Source of the DNA: Ctenosaura bakeri
Taxonomy: Eukaryota > Chordata > Lepidosauria > Squamata > Iguanidae
Direction: 5' to 3'
NCBI GenBank assembly: GCA_948474755.1
Contig: CAOLHI010000357.1
Coordinates: forward strand, 186,001 to 250,000
Length of the DNA: 64,000 bases
The stretch's first letter is position 1, and each line of letters starts with the position of its first letter. This document shows positions 48,448 to 59,910 of this stretch, in pieces. Position numbers and translations under genes: made by a program. The notes below the pieces were generated by a model that saw nothing but the letters and a program-made list of their open reading frames with translations, was not told where the DNA came from and ran no database searches.

Positions 48448-48690
48448 GTGTGTGTGTGTGCCTTCAAGTTGCTTCGCTTATAATGACCCCATGAATTTCA
48501 TAGGGTTTTCATAGGCAAGAAATACTTAGAAGTGGTTTGCCATTGCCTTTTCCTGGAAAATAGCCTAAATAACCTGCTATTCCTTGGTGATCGCATTTCC
48601 AGTGACTAACCAGGCCTGACCCTGCTTCATTTCTGAGATCAGAGGGGATCTAGTACTTTCAGGGTATTTCAGTCCCTTTGGGACTTGAGA
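48448..48690 (-). mobile_element. 5S rRNA-derived SINE with BovB-like tail
   Basis: On the minus strand the head reads GATCCCCTCTGATCTCAGAA, then GCAGGGTCAGGCCTGGTTAG, which follows 5S rRNA (CTCGTCTGATCTCGGAAGC..AAGCAGGGTCGGGCCTGGTTAG), including the internal promoter area used by TFIIIA and polymerase III. The body continues with GGCAATGGCAAACC and the tail GCAACTTGAAGGCACACACA, shared with the tRNA-derived SINEs here. A GT run (plus strand) abuts the tail at 48448-48462. This is a retrotransposon head, not a functional 5S gene. Confidence 0.85.
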
Positions 48691-48861
48691 CTACTCCCCT
48701 GCTCAAAAAAAGGAGCCCAAATCTTCCTCTATTCTTTCCCAGTGATTTCTAGTCATATGGGACACATGATATGACACTACTGGGTTGTAAATTTCCCTAT
48801 TTTTGTTCCACTTCATTGGCTTCTGTTTGCAGAATGGGGTATGTTCTAATCTCTAGATATA

Positions 48862-49120
48862 CAGTAGAGTCCCGATTATCCGACCTGCGGTTATCCGACG
48901 CTCCAGATTAACCGACGTCACGGCTGCCTGGGGCGTGGCTTCGGGCATTTCTGCGCCCCCAGACACGCCCTGACATGCCCCAGGCCTGCCTCGACACGCC
49001 CCCGACACACCCCTGACACACCCCCAAAATGGCGGCCGCCACGGGGCTCTGTGTCATCCAACATTTCAGTTATCCGACCCTGTGCCCGCTGGTTTAGGTC
49101 GGATAACCAGGACTCTACTG
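48862..49120. mobile_element. pogo/Tigger-type MITE, 259 bp
   Basis: Starts CAGTAGAGTCCCGATTATCC and ends GGATAACCAGGACTCTACTG, near-perfect terminal inverted repeats of about 23 bp that match Tigger (pogo branch of Tc1/mariner) ends. TA flanks both sides (48860-48861 and 49121-49122), the target duplication of this superfamily. The interior is GC-rich with repeated CACGCCC motifs and no transposase, so it is non-autonomous. Confidence 0.92.
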
Positions 49121-49122
49121 TA

Positions 49123-50264
49123 CTCACATGGTTCAAGTGAGGCCTAGGGCTGCCCTATTTCTAGATTGAATCACAAAGATTTGCACTGGAGACAGATACT
49201 GAATATTCTGTAGGACAGAAATTTTCAAACACCCAGGTGTGCAATAGCACATCAGATCTTGAAGAAAACATAAGAGGACATTAATATAAAAACTGGACAT
49301 TAAACACATAGCTCAGGATGAATGTGTGCTGAAGGCAAGTCTGCACATGCAGTAGAAAGAAGGAGACAGACTGTGCTACTTCAGATGACTTCACTTTTGA
49401 ATGTTTCTTGTTAACCTTGACAGAGCCCTCCATTTCTTCCTTCTTACACTGATGCACCCTCCTTAGAACCCACTACTCAGACATCTTGAGGGGAAATCAG
49501 GTGCCTGCAAAATATATAGGCACACATGTTTCCATGTTTCTGTAGGTGCTTGGCCAGGACCCGGTGAGTGCCTCGTAGAAAACAGGTTTAGGCAGGGGAT
49601 CAGCTGAGAAAAGAGGAAGGTTTTATTTCAAGCCTTAAAAAAAATAACAATGCAAAACTATTTCTTCTTTTCAGCTCCCTCTCATATGTTTGTATCAATT
49701 TGTAAGCTTTCTCTGAACTGAAAGCTCTTTCTCCAACTACTCTTCTCTCAGCTGTCCAAAACCTCAACTAGCCACTTTCAAATGACACAACAGTTTCTTT
49801 CCTTTACTCCAATTGCCCTTCCACAACATTCCATTAAATCTTATTGACTGAATTCTATGCCAAATTCCATCAGGTCTTACTGGTGGAGCCTTTCACAAAG
49901 TCCCATTAGATTTTATTGGTTGAACTCTTAACAACATTTCATTAGGCCATATTGGTTAATTCCAGTGGTGGATTCCAGTTCGATCTGTCACAACATCTTG
50001 TGCAAAAAAATACACCTGTCGTACATTAGGGAAACATTCTGAACCAGTCCTCCAACAAAATTCAGTTCATTTTCAGGCTTTCTTAGACATGGAAAGCACT
50101 TAAAATGTAATCTGCCCACTTGTATTTTGAAGCGTGACTTACATGAGAATGTCAGCATCTCATATTTTCTTCTTCCCACACTTCATCCTTCCCTTAATAA
50201 TTTCAACATCTCACTCATATTCTTTTTGAACAAGTGGGGAGGAATAGTTTGATCTTTTGATTCT
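49123..50264. other. no gene recognised
   Basis: No feature supported. TTATTGG-type text recurs near 49840-49960 (ATTAGATTTTATTGG, ATTAGGCCATATTGG) at roughly 60-bp spacing. Confidence 0.4.
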
Positions 50265-51110
50265 GTTTTTTTTTTAAACTTTTGATTTAGTTTTTTTAAA
50301 AATAACAGCAAAGACAAAGAAGAATAAACAACATTATCTATAACTAATATTACAAAATATAAACAAAGAGAATAAAAGAAAGAAAGAAAGAAAGAAAGAG
50401 AGAAAGAAAGAAAGAAAAGAAAAACTACTTCCAATCTGCATATCAACAATTATATGTAACAACCTTATCTCAACTTATTTTCCCTACTAGATAACACACT
50501 TCTTTCCATTATCACTAAATTGCTAACAACCAGATCCAGCAATGATAAAATCATCTTTATCTTTCCTCCAAATATCCATAAGGGATTTGCATTCTTCAAG
50601 GAATCTTACTAAAGACCTATCTTGAATTGAAACAGTCAATTTATCCATCTCAGCTAAGGCCATCACTTTCTTCCTCCGCTCATCTGTGGTTGGTATTACC
50701 AAATCTTTCCATTTCTGTGCATATGTCAATCTCATTGCAGTGATCATGTATTGCACATCTTCCATGATCTTTTTCTAACCGTATGTCTGTACGTCTCAAA
50801 AGACAAAAAAACTCAGGCTTCATTTTAAGTTTTTTTTCCCAAAACCCTCTGCAACAACACATGTATTTGTATCCAAAACCTAGCTTTCTCACAGGTTCAT
50901 CAAGCAAGATAAAAAGTCTCTCCTTGTTCTCCACACTTCTGACATATACTGGCAACATCTTAGAAAATTTCTCAGGGATCATATGTCAATGATATATCAT
51001 TTTGTAAACATTCTCTTTGATATCACAACATAAAGTATATTTTAAACTTTTTGTCCACATACACTCCCACTGTACCATGAAATGTTTTTATCTAAATGTG
51101 AAATAATCGC
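50265..51110 (-). mobile_element. L1 retrotransposon 3' fragment
   Basis: Minus-strand L1 with an A-rich terminus at about 50265-50295 and GAAA-type microsatellite at 50375-50420 in its 3' untranslated region. The remainder is the C-terminal part of ORF2. It ends close to the CR1 3' terminus at 51128. Target duplications were not found. Confidence 0.78.
50523..51090 (-). pseudogene. L1 ORF2 C-terminal remnant
   Basis: From 5' to 3' on the minus strand: KENVYKMIYH-like text at about 51010, PEKFSKMLPVYV (about 50970), WEKKLKMKPEFFCLL (about 50820), then in another frame YMITAMRLTYAQKWKD (about 50710) and EMDKLTVSIQDRSLVRFLEE (about 50600). These follow L1 ORF2 order after the RT domain. At least two frameshifts break it. 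Confidence 0.8.
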
Positions 51111-51127
51111 GCATTTTAACACCTAAA

Positions 51128-54103
51128 GAATCATAGAATCATAGAATCATAGAAATTCAGAGTTGGAAGAGACCACACAGGCCATCCAGTACAACCCCCT
51201 GCCATGCAGAAAAACCCTCAAATCAATCCCGACAGATGGCCATCAAGCCTCTGCTTAAAAACCTCCAAGGAAGGAGACTCCACTACACTCCGAGGCAACA
51301 GATTCCACTGCCGGACAGCCCTGACTGTCAGGAAGTTCTTCCTGAGGTTCAGGTGGAATCTCCTTTCCTGCAGCTTGAATCCATTGCTCCTTGTCCTGGT
51401 CTCTGGAGCAACAGAAAACAAGTCCCCTCCTTCCTCTACGTGGCATCCCTTCAAATATTTAAACATGGCTATCATGTCCCCTCTTAACCTCCTCTTCTGC
51501 AGACTAAACATACCCAGCTCTCTAAGTCTATCCTCATAGGGCATGGCTTCCAGGCCTCTCACCATTTTGGTCGCCCTCCTCTGGACTTGCTCCAGCTTGT
51601 CAATATCCTTCTTGAATTGGGGTGCCCAGAACTGGACACAGTATTCAAGATGGGGTCTAACCAAAGCAGAGTAGAGTGGTACCAGTAGCTCTCTCGATCT
51701 AGACACCATACTCCTATTGATGCAGCCGAGAATTGCGTTGGCTTTTTTGGCTGCCGCATCACACTGCTGACTCATGTTCAGCTTGTGGTCTATGAAGACT
51801 CCTAGATCTCTTTCACACGTACTGCTATCCAGCCACGTGTCCCCCATCCTATATTTCTGTATTCCATTTTTTCTACCTAAGTGTAGGACCTTGCATTTCT
51901 CTCTGTGGAATTTCATTTTGTTCGCCCTGGCCCAGCTCTCCAATCTATCCAGGTCATTTTGAATTTTGATCCTGTCCTCTGGCGTATTAGCAACCCCTCC
52001 CAATTTGGTATCATCTGCAAATTTGATGAGCATGCCCTCTATTCCTTCATCCAAGTCATTGATAAAAATATTGAACAGCACTGGGCCTAGGACAGAACCC
52101 TGTGGCACCCCACTAGTCACTTCTCTCCAGGATGAAAAGCAGCCATTCGTGATCACCCTTTGGGTTCGGTCGGTCAACCAATTACAAATCCAACTAACAG
52201 TAGCCCTGTCCAGCCCACATTTTACTAGCTTCGTTGCAAGAATGTCATGGGGAACTTTGTCAAAGGCCTTACTGAAATCGAGATATGCTACATCCACAGC
52301 ATTCCCTTCATCTATCAAGCTAGTAACTCTATCATAAAAAGAGATAAGATTAGTCTGGCATGACTTATTTTTGAGAAATCCATGTTGACTTCTCGTGATT
52401 ACCGCGTTGCTTTCTAAATGATTAGAAACTGACTGCTTAATGATCTGCTCCAGGATCTTTCCGGGTACTGATGTCAGGCTGACTGGGCAATAATTATTTG
52501 GGTCCTCTTTTTTTCCCTTCTTGAAGATGGGGATAACATTTGCTCTCTTCCAATCTGTTGGAACTTCTCCTGTCCTCCAAGATTTCTCAAAAATTACAGC
52601 AAGCGGTTCTGAAATGACCTCTGCCAGCTCTTTTAATATCCTAGGATGCAATTCATCTGGCCCTGGAGACTTGAATTCATCCAATGCGGCCAGATATTCC
52701 TGTACCACCTCTCTACTTATTATGTGCCTCATTTCCTCTGCTTCCTCCCCTGCTCCCCAACCGCCAGGTTGAGTGCTTGTATCCTTCTGGGAAAATGCGG
52801 AGGCAAAGAAGGTGTTAAGTAGCTCTGCCTTTTCTCTCCCCCCTGTGAGCAATTCGCCATCTTCTCTGCGTAGCGACCCTACTGTCTCCTTCTTTTTCCT
52901 TTTGCTGCGGACATATTTTAAAAAAACCTTTTTATTGTTTTTAATGTCTCTGGCCAGCCTAAGTTCGTTCTGTGCTTTAGCCTTTCTGACTTCCTCCCTA
53001 CATCTCCTAGCTACTTGCTTAAATTCTTCTTTGGTGGTTTCCCCCTTCTTCCATTTCCTATACATGTTTCTCTTAACTCTTAGCTCAGCTGAGAGTTCTT
53101 TAGTCAACCATTCTGGTTTCTTCAGATGCTTTCCATTTTTCCTCCTTATTGGCACTGTTTTAGACTGTGCCTTCAGTATCTCCTTTTTAAGGAACTCCCA
53201 TGCCTCCTGAACTCCTTTCCCTTTAACTATTCCTGACCACAGAATTCCAGCCAGCAGCTCCCTAAGTTTACAGAAGTCCGCTTTTTTAAAATCTAAGATG
53301 AGTGTCTGGCTACCCTTATCTTCTCCTTCCCACTGAATGCTAAATTCCAACAGAGCATGGTCACTCCCCCCTAAAGATCCAACCACTTCTACCTCATTCA
53401 CAAGGTCATCCCTGTTGGTCAAGACCAGATCTAGAATATTTGATCCCCTTGTGGCCTCTTCCACCTTCTGGATCATGAAGTTGTCTGCAAGACAAGCAAG
53501 AAACTTGCTGGACCTTGCTGTCTTGGCAGAGTTTGACTGCCAGCATATATCCGGGTAATTGAAATCTCCTATTATTACTGTATCCCTCCTCTTTGAATGT
53601 GCAGTCATTTGGTTGAGGAAGGCGTCATCCAAGTCCTCAGCCTGGGTTGGAGGTCTGTAGTAAACCCCCACCAGAATATCCCTATTGTTTCTCGCTGCCT
53701 TAATTCTTACCCAAATGCTCTCGACCTGGCTTTCTGGGTTTAAGTCCTGGATCTCTTCACAGGTGAAAACATCCTTGACATACATGGCTACTCCTCCTCC
53801 TTTCTTGTTTGGTCTATTTTTACAAAATAGGCTATACCCCTCTATTCCTATATTCCAATCATGAGACTCATCCCACCAGGTCTCAGTGATGCCTATCAAA
53901 TCGTATTTATTTTCTTGTACTAGGAGTACAAGCTCATCCTGCTTGTTTCCCATACTCCATGCATTAGTGTAGAGACACTTAAGTCCCTGGGCCCTTCCTG
54001 CAAGTCCTGTACTATTGATTCTACTCCTCCCGTGTGAACCAACCACTAGATGTGGAAGAGGAATTGCACGATTTTGGGGCAGCATCTCCAAGCAACCTGA
54101 AAG
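51128..54103 (-). mobile_element. CR1 LINE with open ORF2
   Basis: Minus-strand CR1 of nearly 3 kb. Its 3' end is typical: after the ORF2 stop come about 65 bp of 3' untranslated region (GGTCTCTTCCAACTCTGAAT) and three ATTCTATG units (51128-51152), the short tandem tail CR1 uses instead of poly-A. ORF1 is absent and an in-frame stop lies at 54104-54106, so the copy is 5'-truncated at or near the start of ORF2. No target duplication is clear. The open frame marks it as the youngest LINE in the window. Confidence 0.93.
51218..54091 (-). CDS. CR1 ORF2 polyprotein (endonuclease and reverse transcriptase), 957 aa
   Basis: An uninterrupted frame. The first codon (54089-54091) is TTG; the first ATG is codon 3 (54083-54085), so the native start is probably elsewhere. 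Domains: an APE-type endonuclease at residues 38-250 with [10 protein letters not shown] (Asn43), ITETWW (Glu70), GDFN (175-178), DLVLTN (221-226) and SDH (243-245); reverse transcriptase at about 470-740 with LDFSKAFD (604-611, Asp605), [10 protein letters not shown] (661-670) and FADD (691-694); then the CR1 C-terminal domain ending [10 protein letters not shown]. Length agrees with CR1 ORF2. The protein would nick target DNA and reverse-transcribe its own RNA. Cys535 in NYCPVSLTS replaces the usual Arg (NYRPVSLTS), a likely CpG-decay change that may impair activity. No promoter is visible. Confidence 0.95.
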   Translation of the reverse strand: MEMLPQNRAIPLPHLVVGSHGRSRINSTGLAGRAQGLKCLYTNAWSMGNKQDELVLLVQENKYDLIGITETWWDESHDWNIGIEGYSLFCKNRPNKKGGGVAMYVKDVFTCEEIQDLNPESQVESIWVRIKAARNNRDILVGVYYRPPTQAEDLDDAFLNQMTAHSKRRDTVIIGDFNYPDICWQSNSAKTARSSKFLACLADNFMIQKVEEATRGSNILDLVLTNRDDLVNEVEVVGSLGGSDHALLEFSIQWEGEDKGSQTLILDFKKADFCKLRELLAGILWSGIVKGKGVQEAWEFLKKEILKAQSKTVPIRRKNGKHLKKPEWLTKELSAELRVKRNMYRKWKKGETTKEEFKQVARRCREEVRKAKAQNELRLARDIKNNKKVFLKYVRSKRKKKETVGSLRREDGELLTGGREKAELLNTFFASAFSQKDTSTQPGGWGAGEEAEEMRHIISREVVQEYLAALDEFKSPGPDELHPRILKELAEVISEPLAVIFEKSWRTGEVPTDWKRANVIPIFKKGKKEDPNNYCPVSLTSVPGKILEQIIKQSVSNHLESNAVITRSQHGFLKNKSCQTNLISFYDRVTSLIDEGNAVDVAYLDFSKAFDKVPHDILATKLVKCGLDRATVSWICNWLTDRTQRVITNGCFSSWREVTSGVPQGSVLGPVLFNIFINDLDEGIEGMLIKFADDTKLGGVANTPEDRIKIQNDLDRLESWARANKMKFHREKCKVLHLGRKNGIQKYRMGDTWLDSSTCERDLGVFIDHKLNMSQQCDAAAKKANAILGCINRSMVSRSRELLVPLYSALVRPHLEYCVQFWAPQFKKDIDKLEQVQRRATKMVRGLEAMPYEDRLRELGMFSLQKRRLRGDMIAMFKYLKGCHVEEGGDLFSVAPETRTRSNGFKLQERRFHLNLRKNFLTVRAVRQWNLLPRSVVESPSLEVFKQRLDGHLSGLI

Positions 54104-54106
54104 TTA

Positions 54107-54347
54107 GAAGTTCGCAGTAAAGTATTTCCTAGACAGAAGCCTTGATGGCAAATAGGTGAAGATATTTTATTTTACATTTTTTTAAAAGCAACTTTCTGTA
54201 ATATCCATTAGTACTACACAGAACTGCTGGGATAGATGTAATAAGGATACAAAATGGGGTAATTTTAAAATACCCAGAAAGGCTGTAAGTGCAGAGAATA
54301 GCAGAGAACTACTAATTTTTGCATTCCTTTCTGCCACTGATCTACTT
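54107..54347. other. unique spacer between CR1 and L1
   Basis: About 240 bp not recognised as part of either neighbouring element. Confidence 0.45.
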
Positions 54348-54361
54348 AGAAGAAATGTGTC
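54348..54361. repeat. L1 target-site duplication, left copy
   Basis: AGAAGAAATGTGTC here and AGAAGAAATCTGTC at 54885-54898 differ at one base and bracket the L1 fragment. Confidence 0.8.
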
Positions 54362-54884
54362 TTTTTTCATATGTGGTGGACTTGTTCTAAGGCTAAGAAA
54401 TTTTGGAAGGGAATTCATGATGAAATTCAAAAAATTTCCAAACTTAATTTTGAAATGGTACCAGAATTTTATTTATTGAATATATTAGGCCAGAACCAGG
54501 AGATTAGAAAACAACAGAAGATATTATTGTATTTGATTACAGCAGCCCGGCTGACCTATGCACAACACAGGAAAGATAAAACAGATATTCAATTAGATGA
54601 ATGGAAATTAAAAATGTTAGACATGGTAGAGACTGAAAAATTAGCTAACTCCCTTAAGAGTTTTGAAAAAGAATGGAAAAGGGTAATGCTCTGGCTAAAC
54701 CTGTAAATGTCTGTGGATCGAATATGTTGATATTCGGCAAGATATGTATAAGGGAGAAGGATTCAACTGGAAAAAAATTTATACAGAAGGGGGGGAATGG
54801 AAGAATTATAATACTGATATACATATTTGTGTTTATACATGTTTTCATGTATTTTGAAAATAATAAAAAAATCTTTTTTAAAAA
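54362..54884 (+). mobile_element. short 5'-truncated L1
   Basis: A plus-strand insertion of about 520 bp: ORF2 C-terminus, a 3' untranslated region of about 150 bp and an A-rich end (AATAATAAAAAAATC, then TTTAAAAAAG). Near-identical 14-bp duplications flank it at 54348-54361 and 54885-54898. Confidence 0.85.
54371..54706 (+). pseudogene. L1 ORF2 C-terminal 111 codons
   Basis: An open frame beginning MWWTCSKAKKFWKGIHDEIQ, the Cys-containing L1 ORF2 tail, followed by LLYLITAARLTYAQHRKDK and ending with a normal stop after VMLWLNL. No frameshift is present in this stretch, so the copy is younger than the other two L1s. It is a fragment without catalytic domains and has no start of its own. Confidence 0.88.
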
Positions 54885-54898
54885 AGAAGAAATCTGTC

Positions 54899-56179
54899 AC
54901 TTACATACTATTTGAAGTATGATGTTTTGTTTTTCAATGAATTCTCTTGCAGACTGCCAAAAATAGTGAATTTATCCAAATATTAGATGAAGGGCTGAGT
55001 AGTTTAATAGCTTCTTGCAGCTACGTCTAGAAATGTTTATGGAAGATCTTCCCACCCAACCTCTTTTAATACCTTCGTATATGAAATCCTTCATTTTTGT
55101 TTGGCTTACAGTGGGTAAATAATGTTTGTTTATCTTGCCTCCTAAAAGTAAACAAAGTGAAATTAATTAGATTTGCTGATATTACAGTGAAGTATTTTCA
55201 TACTTCAAGCATACCAATGCAAAGGCATATAGTGTGTGTACCTTCAATATTATGAGGTAAGGCCAAGATCCTATACATTTTTAGTGTCGTATAAGCATAC
55301 ACCTGCACAGTTACTCTGGAACCCTCTAATGTACATCCAATCAAATAACAGGTGCCACAGGCTTGTGCTTAACCATAAAGCAATGGTTAATTAGCTCTTG
55401 ATCTATCTAGTCAAAAATGTGCCTGAGAGAGAGATTGAAAGAGAGAGAGAGAATTGTGTGTGTGTGCCTGTGGAATGATCACCTGCTAGGTACTGCTCTT
55501 ACATGACTTCTGAGAAAATACAACTCCTTGCACAATGGTTTTTATACTAGCACAGCATCCTAAGGGGATTCCCGACTAAGTTTTCCAACTTGATATTACT
55601 TGCTTGGTTTCTTATATTTTTCAGCATGTAAGTTTCTAGTTCCCCCGCTCCAGTAAAGTACATAGCAGCCCTGCTTCCTGTTATCTGAGAATTTTTGCAA
55701 CTAGATGAGTATAAGAAACTTAAAGCTGAATACAAATAAGACCAAAACAGGGACTGGTAGCAGGCGTTGTACTGGAAGCAGGGACTGGTAGCAGGCTTTG
55801 TACTAAGGAGACATGAAACCTCCATAATTGTGGAGATCCGATTCCTTTATTATGCAATCAAACAACTTTGGGATGTTCCTTGAACTCATCACTGCACTTG
55901 GAAATTCAAATGGGCACTACTAGCCCTGAATGCTTTTCGCAGCAACTCTTTCCAGGGAGAATGCTACATTCTCAAAGGCAGAGAGAGGGAATATGTGAAC
56001 TTCCAAATGCTGGACAGCAACTCCCATCATCCCTCATCTTTCCTCACCTTACTGTCACTTCCAAGGGAAGCTTAAGTAAGTAAGTAAATGATAAACTGGC
56101 TCCTTCTGCTCTCCTTTTGCTAGCAGGCAAAGATCATTTTTGTTCAAGTAGGCTTTTAATGAGCAATTGTTTGCAGGGA
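54899..56179. other. no gene; short tandem duplication at 55744-55805
   Basis: GGGACTGGTAGCAGGC followed by GTTGTACTGGAAGCA and then GGGACTGGTAGCAGGC again is a two-copy repeat of about 31 bp. A GA/GT run lies at about 55428-55465. CAACTCCCATCATCC near 56018 is a scrap of the ACTCCCAT class. Confidence 0.55.
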
Positions 56180-56365
56180 GCCTTCTTATGGGAGTGTGCT
56201 CTGATTTTTACCTTGTGTATGCTTTTGAATGGCTTTATATTGTTTATAAGCTGTCATTTTAATGTGATATTTTAAATTGTATTTAAGTTTTATTGTTAGG
56301 TTTGAGCCACTTCTTTTTGTGAGCCACCTTGGATCCCACTCCAGGAGCAGGATGGCATTTAAACT

Positions 56366-56415
<50 letters not shown>
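56180..56415 (+). mobile_element. LINE 3' tail ending in an AGAT microsatellite
   Basis: TTAAATTGTATTTAAGTTTT, GTGAGCCACCTTGGATCCCA and GGATGGCATTTAAACTTAG form an L2-like 3' end. It runs directly into about 12 AGAT units (56368-56415). Confidence 0.6.
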
Positions 56416-58149
56416 TTGTTATCCAGACTACAGCTAATGAGAATGGTACCTCAATAACTTTTGGAGGGCCATGTATCCCCCACTCTTGTTTTATAAAGGA
56501 GGTGCAACATTCAGCCTGAAGGTACCTGACTATTTGCACAGATAACTCTCATAGGAAAAAAAAATTAAAAAGGAGGGGGGAAAGTACTCCAGGAGTGGTA
56601 ATCCTTTAAAATAAAAAGCACCTTATTCACTTTGTTGTCTCCCCAATTTTTGTATTTTATTTTATTTTATTTTTACAAAAACAGATTGATTCCTGGGGCT
56701 TGTTCTCCCTTATTCTAATAGGGAGGCTGGTCATTGAGTCTATGTAGTACTACAGGAATCTAGCAATCGTCTTGGCACTGTGGTATAAGTGGCTTGGAGT
56801 CTGCATACTTTGAAGCCACCTCATGCTCTGCCTTTCCATGTGATCCTAACTAGGATAACACTCCATACAACATCAATATATTTGTTCCCTGATGAGCAAC
56901 TGAAAACACTGATCTTTGAAAACTGTTCTGTGTTTCATAATTTTGCAACTCAAGCTTGGAGAGATGCCAGCCCTAAGTCCAAACATCTTTCAGATTTTCT
57001 TTGACCATCCTTCACTAGAAGTAATACAGGGTTGCTCTGGGTTTTTTTGTGTTTTGTTTTGTTTTTTTACTGAGCTCAGACCAAAAGATGTGTTGAATCA
57101 CAACAAAAGAGAAGGTGTTATTTTTGAACAGCTAGGAAAGTCTGCTACCTCTTTCTCCATTCATTCCTTTCAAACAGGAAATCACATGCTCCTATTAATA
57201 TTTATCACCACGTTTTAATGGCAAAAGCCTACTTGTTCATTTCCATTTGAATTCATAGATGCTTCATAAGAGCTTAGCATAACATAAATCTACTTCCCAT
57301 TTGCTCTGTTTCATTGATTGCAATTCATGGTTATGTGTTGTGCTAAGAGATGCATTATGAGATCAGTGGTTTCCATCAGGAAGAGCCTCTTCTCCCCACC
57401 CCACTGCTCTTCCTATCACAGTTTCAAAACAAAGACTTGCTGATAAATAGATGATGACATCCAATGAGGCACCATTTTTTAATTTAACTGTCTCCTGCCT
57501 GGTGCAGGAGATGGTGCACAACCCATGAAATCAAAGGCTTCCCCAGACAACTATGAAATTAAATGAATTTAATTTTAAATACTATGGAATATTAAGACCC
57601 AGGAGATTCTGCAGAGCTAGATTCTGTTTTCTGCCACCACTTTCTTTAATTATCCTTAAAATGTTTAGATTTTTTAGAATCCCTTGAGTGGCTCCATGAG
57701 TCAATACAGATATATCTGACACAGAACATGTCCTCTGAAAGTCAGCTGCTATGCAGCGAACAACTTTAAACCGCATTGTCCATTTGCATCCCTTGGCATT
57801 CTGTTACAGAATCATTATGACTGTGGATGCTGCAAGGCTTTCAAGGCTTTGGGACTCAGTTCAGACCTATACATTTGCAGCAGCTCACATAAGTATCATT
57901 TTTGAGCTGGAGTACAAATCAAAATATCCCAGGACAAGTCAGGGAAAGGTTTGGTTAAAAAACAGGGGATTCCTCCAGTGCCTAGTCAGTTCTGAAGCTG
58001 GCACAGCAACCTTCTAAAAGTGTTGGACTATAATTCCCATTGTTGGCAATGCTAGGGATCCTTAAAATTGCAGTCCAACCTATACAGAATGAAGCAGAGG
58101 AAAGAAATAAGGACAGACATTCTTCAACATCTCTGATCCCATAACATGG
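56416..58149. other. no gene recognised
   Basis: No feature supported. A weak ACTCCCAT-type MITE (GTTGGACTATAATTCCCATT and TTGCAGTCCAACC) lies at 58020-58082. Confidence 0.45.
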
Positions 58150-58348
58150 AGACTTTCCATACTATACTGTTATAGTGCTATTATTCCACTTTCAACATCC
58201 TGTGGAATTCTGGGGTTTGTAGTTTACTGAGGCCAAAGAGCTCTGGCTGAGAATTCGAAATGCCCCTTCCTAAACTGCAAACCCCAGGATTCCATAGGAT
58301 GTTGAAAGTGGAATAATCGCTCTATAACAGTGTAGTACGGAAAGGCCC
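58150..58348 (+). mobile_element. palindromic MITE, TTCCACTTTCAACATCC family, copy 4
   Basis: Complete arms: TGTTATAGTGCTATTATTCC and TTCCACTTTCAACATCC on the left, GATGTTGAAAGTGGAATAAT and TATAACAGTGTAGTACGG on the right, ending GGAAAGGCCC. The central spacer (GGGGTTTGTAGTTTACTGAG, GAGCTCTGGCTGAGAATTC) is intact, so this copy shows the full form. Confidence 0.85.
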
Positions 58349-59784
58349 TTAGTCTCGTTTGCATTTGATTAAGCTACTGCCTCAAGGTAAAAACAATCTG
58401 CCTGTTTGGGACAGACTATCATCTGAGCAGCAATGTGCACAGTTCAGTTCTTCTGTTACCAGAGCCCAGAGCAGAGGTGGGGAAACTACAATTTTTGGAC
58501 TACATTTCCCATAATCCTTGAACACAGACTATCTTACCATCTAGACCTTTCACTCAGACATTTAAAAGAAGCAGCAATGGCATCAACAGTATGTATCTGC
58601 TGTGGAAAGCCACAGCATAAGAACAGTGTACATACTGCCATAGTGTTTGCTGAGTAAAGTGCAGAGCTGCCAATACATAGTAACTCTATTTGCAGCCTGT
58701 TGAGAGCCAGCTGATTGGCTAGCATCTGTGCCATTCTTTAAACATGGCTATAGATTGTCTGCTTCTTCATGAGATTTCCTGTATTTATTTTTTTGGCTGT
58801 AACCCAATTGAAAGACTTTTTTCTCCCTTCTAAGCCACAGAGCAGTAATGAATTTTCTCATTGCTACCATCAATCTCTGTCTCTTTGTTGTTCTCTTAAA
58901 AAGTAAAGGGGGACCATCTCCCTCAACAGAACAGAGCAGATTTTAATCAAACACTTCTGTCAGTGGGATTTTGTAGACTGCTACTGAGGAAAGAGACCAA
59001 TACAACTGGTGTCTTTAACAGCCCCAAAAGATGCCTTGCTGTCAAACTAGGAGGTTGGTTTCTCCATTTATAAAAGAAGCTCAGACTCTATATGCAAAGC
59101 CGCACCTGATATTCTTCTATTTTAATGGTTTAAACAAATTTACACTGAAAGGGCAAGATAGTTTCCATTCCCTAATGTTGTTTTTACAGATATTATAATT
59201 TTTTTTTTACTACAAATGCCTTAAAGGAGGAAAAAATATACAGGTCCAGGTGCAGTTTACCTGGTAATGTATCTGGATTACTGCAAAGTGTTGTACATGA
59301 AGGTACCAGCTGGAATGTTTGGTGGGGCCAAAATAGTTCTGTGAGGTTGCCAATTGGGGTCATATCTAAACTGTGCCATGTCCTTAGCCTATTTTGAATC
59401 TGCCTCTGTTTACTTTTGATTTGAATTTTCCACACTGAGCCAATCTAGTCTGTCTTTGCATTGGGTTTAGATATCACACTGGGGTCCTTCTGAGTGTACG
59501 CGTCTGTTGTATACACAGGGCTCTCTCATTTGCATGCAATCTAGCAATGTTCTGGCTACACAGATCTGGAAGAGCAGCAACTTCAATTCTTTTTAAAACA
59601 CCCCCTGTACATTGTGCATGTCCACATACGTGTGTGAACACAACTGATGCACATTTATATATTTTATATATTATTCTGTATGTACACATGTGCAGATTGA
59701 AAAATCTTGTCCTATTTTATATTGCATGGAATGATTTTTATTTTCGTTTATTTTCCTTTGCACCCCTAATAGCTTGGGGAGGGG
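58349..59784. other. no gene recognised
   Basis: ACTACATTTCCCATAATCC at about 58500 is a further ACTCCCAT-class scrap. Nothing else is supported. Confidence 0.4.
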
Positions 59785-59910
59785 GGCTGCAAAAAGAACT
59801 CCTGCTTTGCAACAGAAAAGTCTCTTCTGTCCTCCATCTCATGAATACTTCTTGAACATTCTGAATATGTGTCTACTCAGAAGTAATTCCCAACAATTTC
59901 AGTGGAACTC
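59785..59910 (+). repeat. interspersed repeat, TCTCTTCTGTCCTC family, copy 1
   Basis: AAGTCTCTTCTGTCCTCCAT, GTGTCTACTCAGAAGTAATT and TTTCAGTGGAACTC recur in order at 61160-61305. Class unknown. Confidence 0.6.

Noticed and set aside
48560..48680. Possible 5S rRNA gene
   Set aside because: It matches only part of 5S, carries substitutions in the internal promoter area and is fused to a SINE body and tail.
51204..53558. Several plus-strand open frames of 70-145 codons
   Set aside because: They are antisense shadows of the CR1 ORF2.
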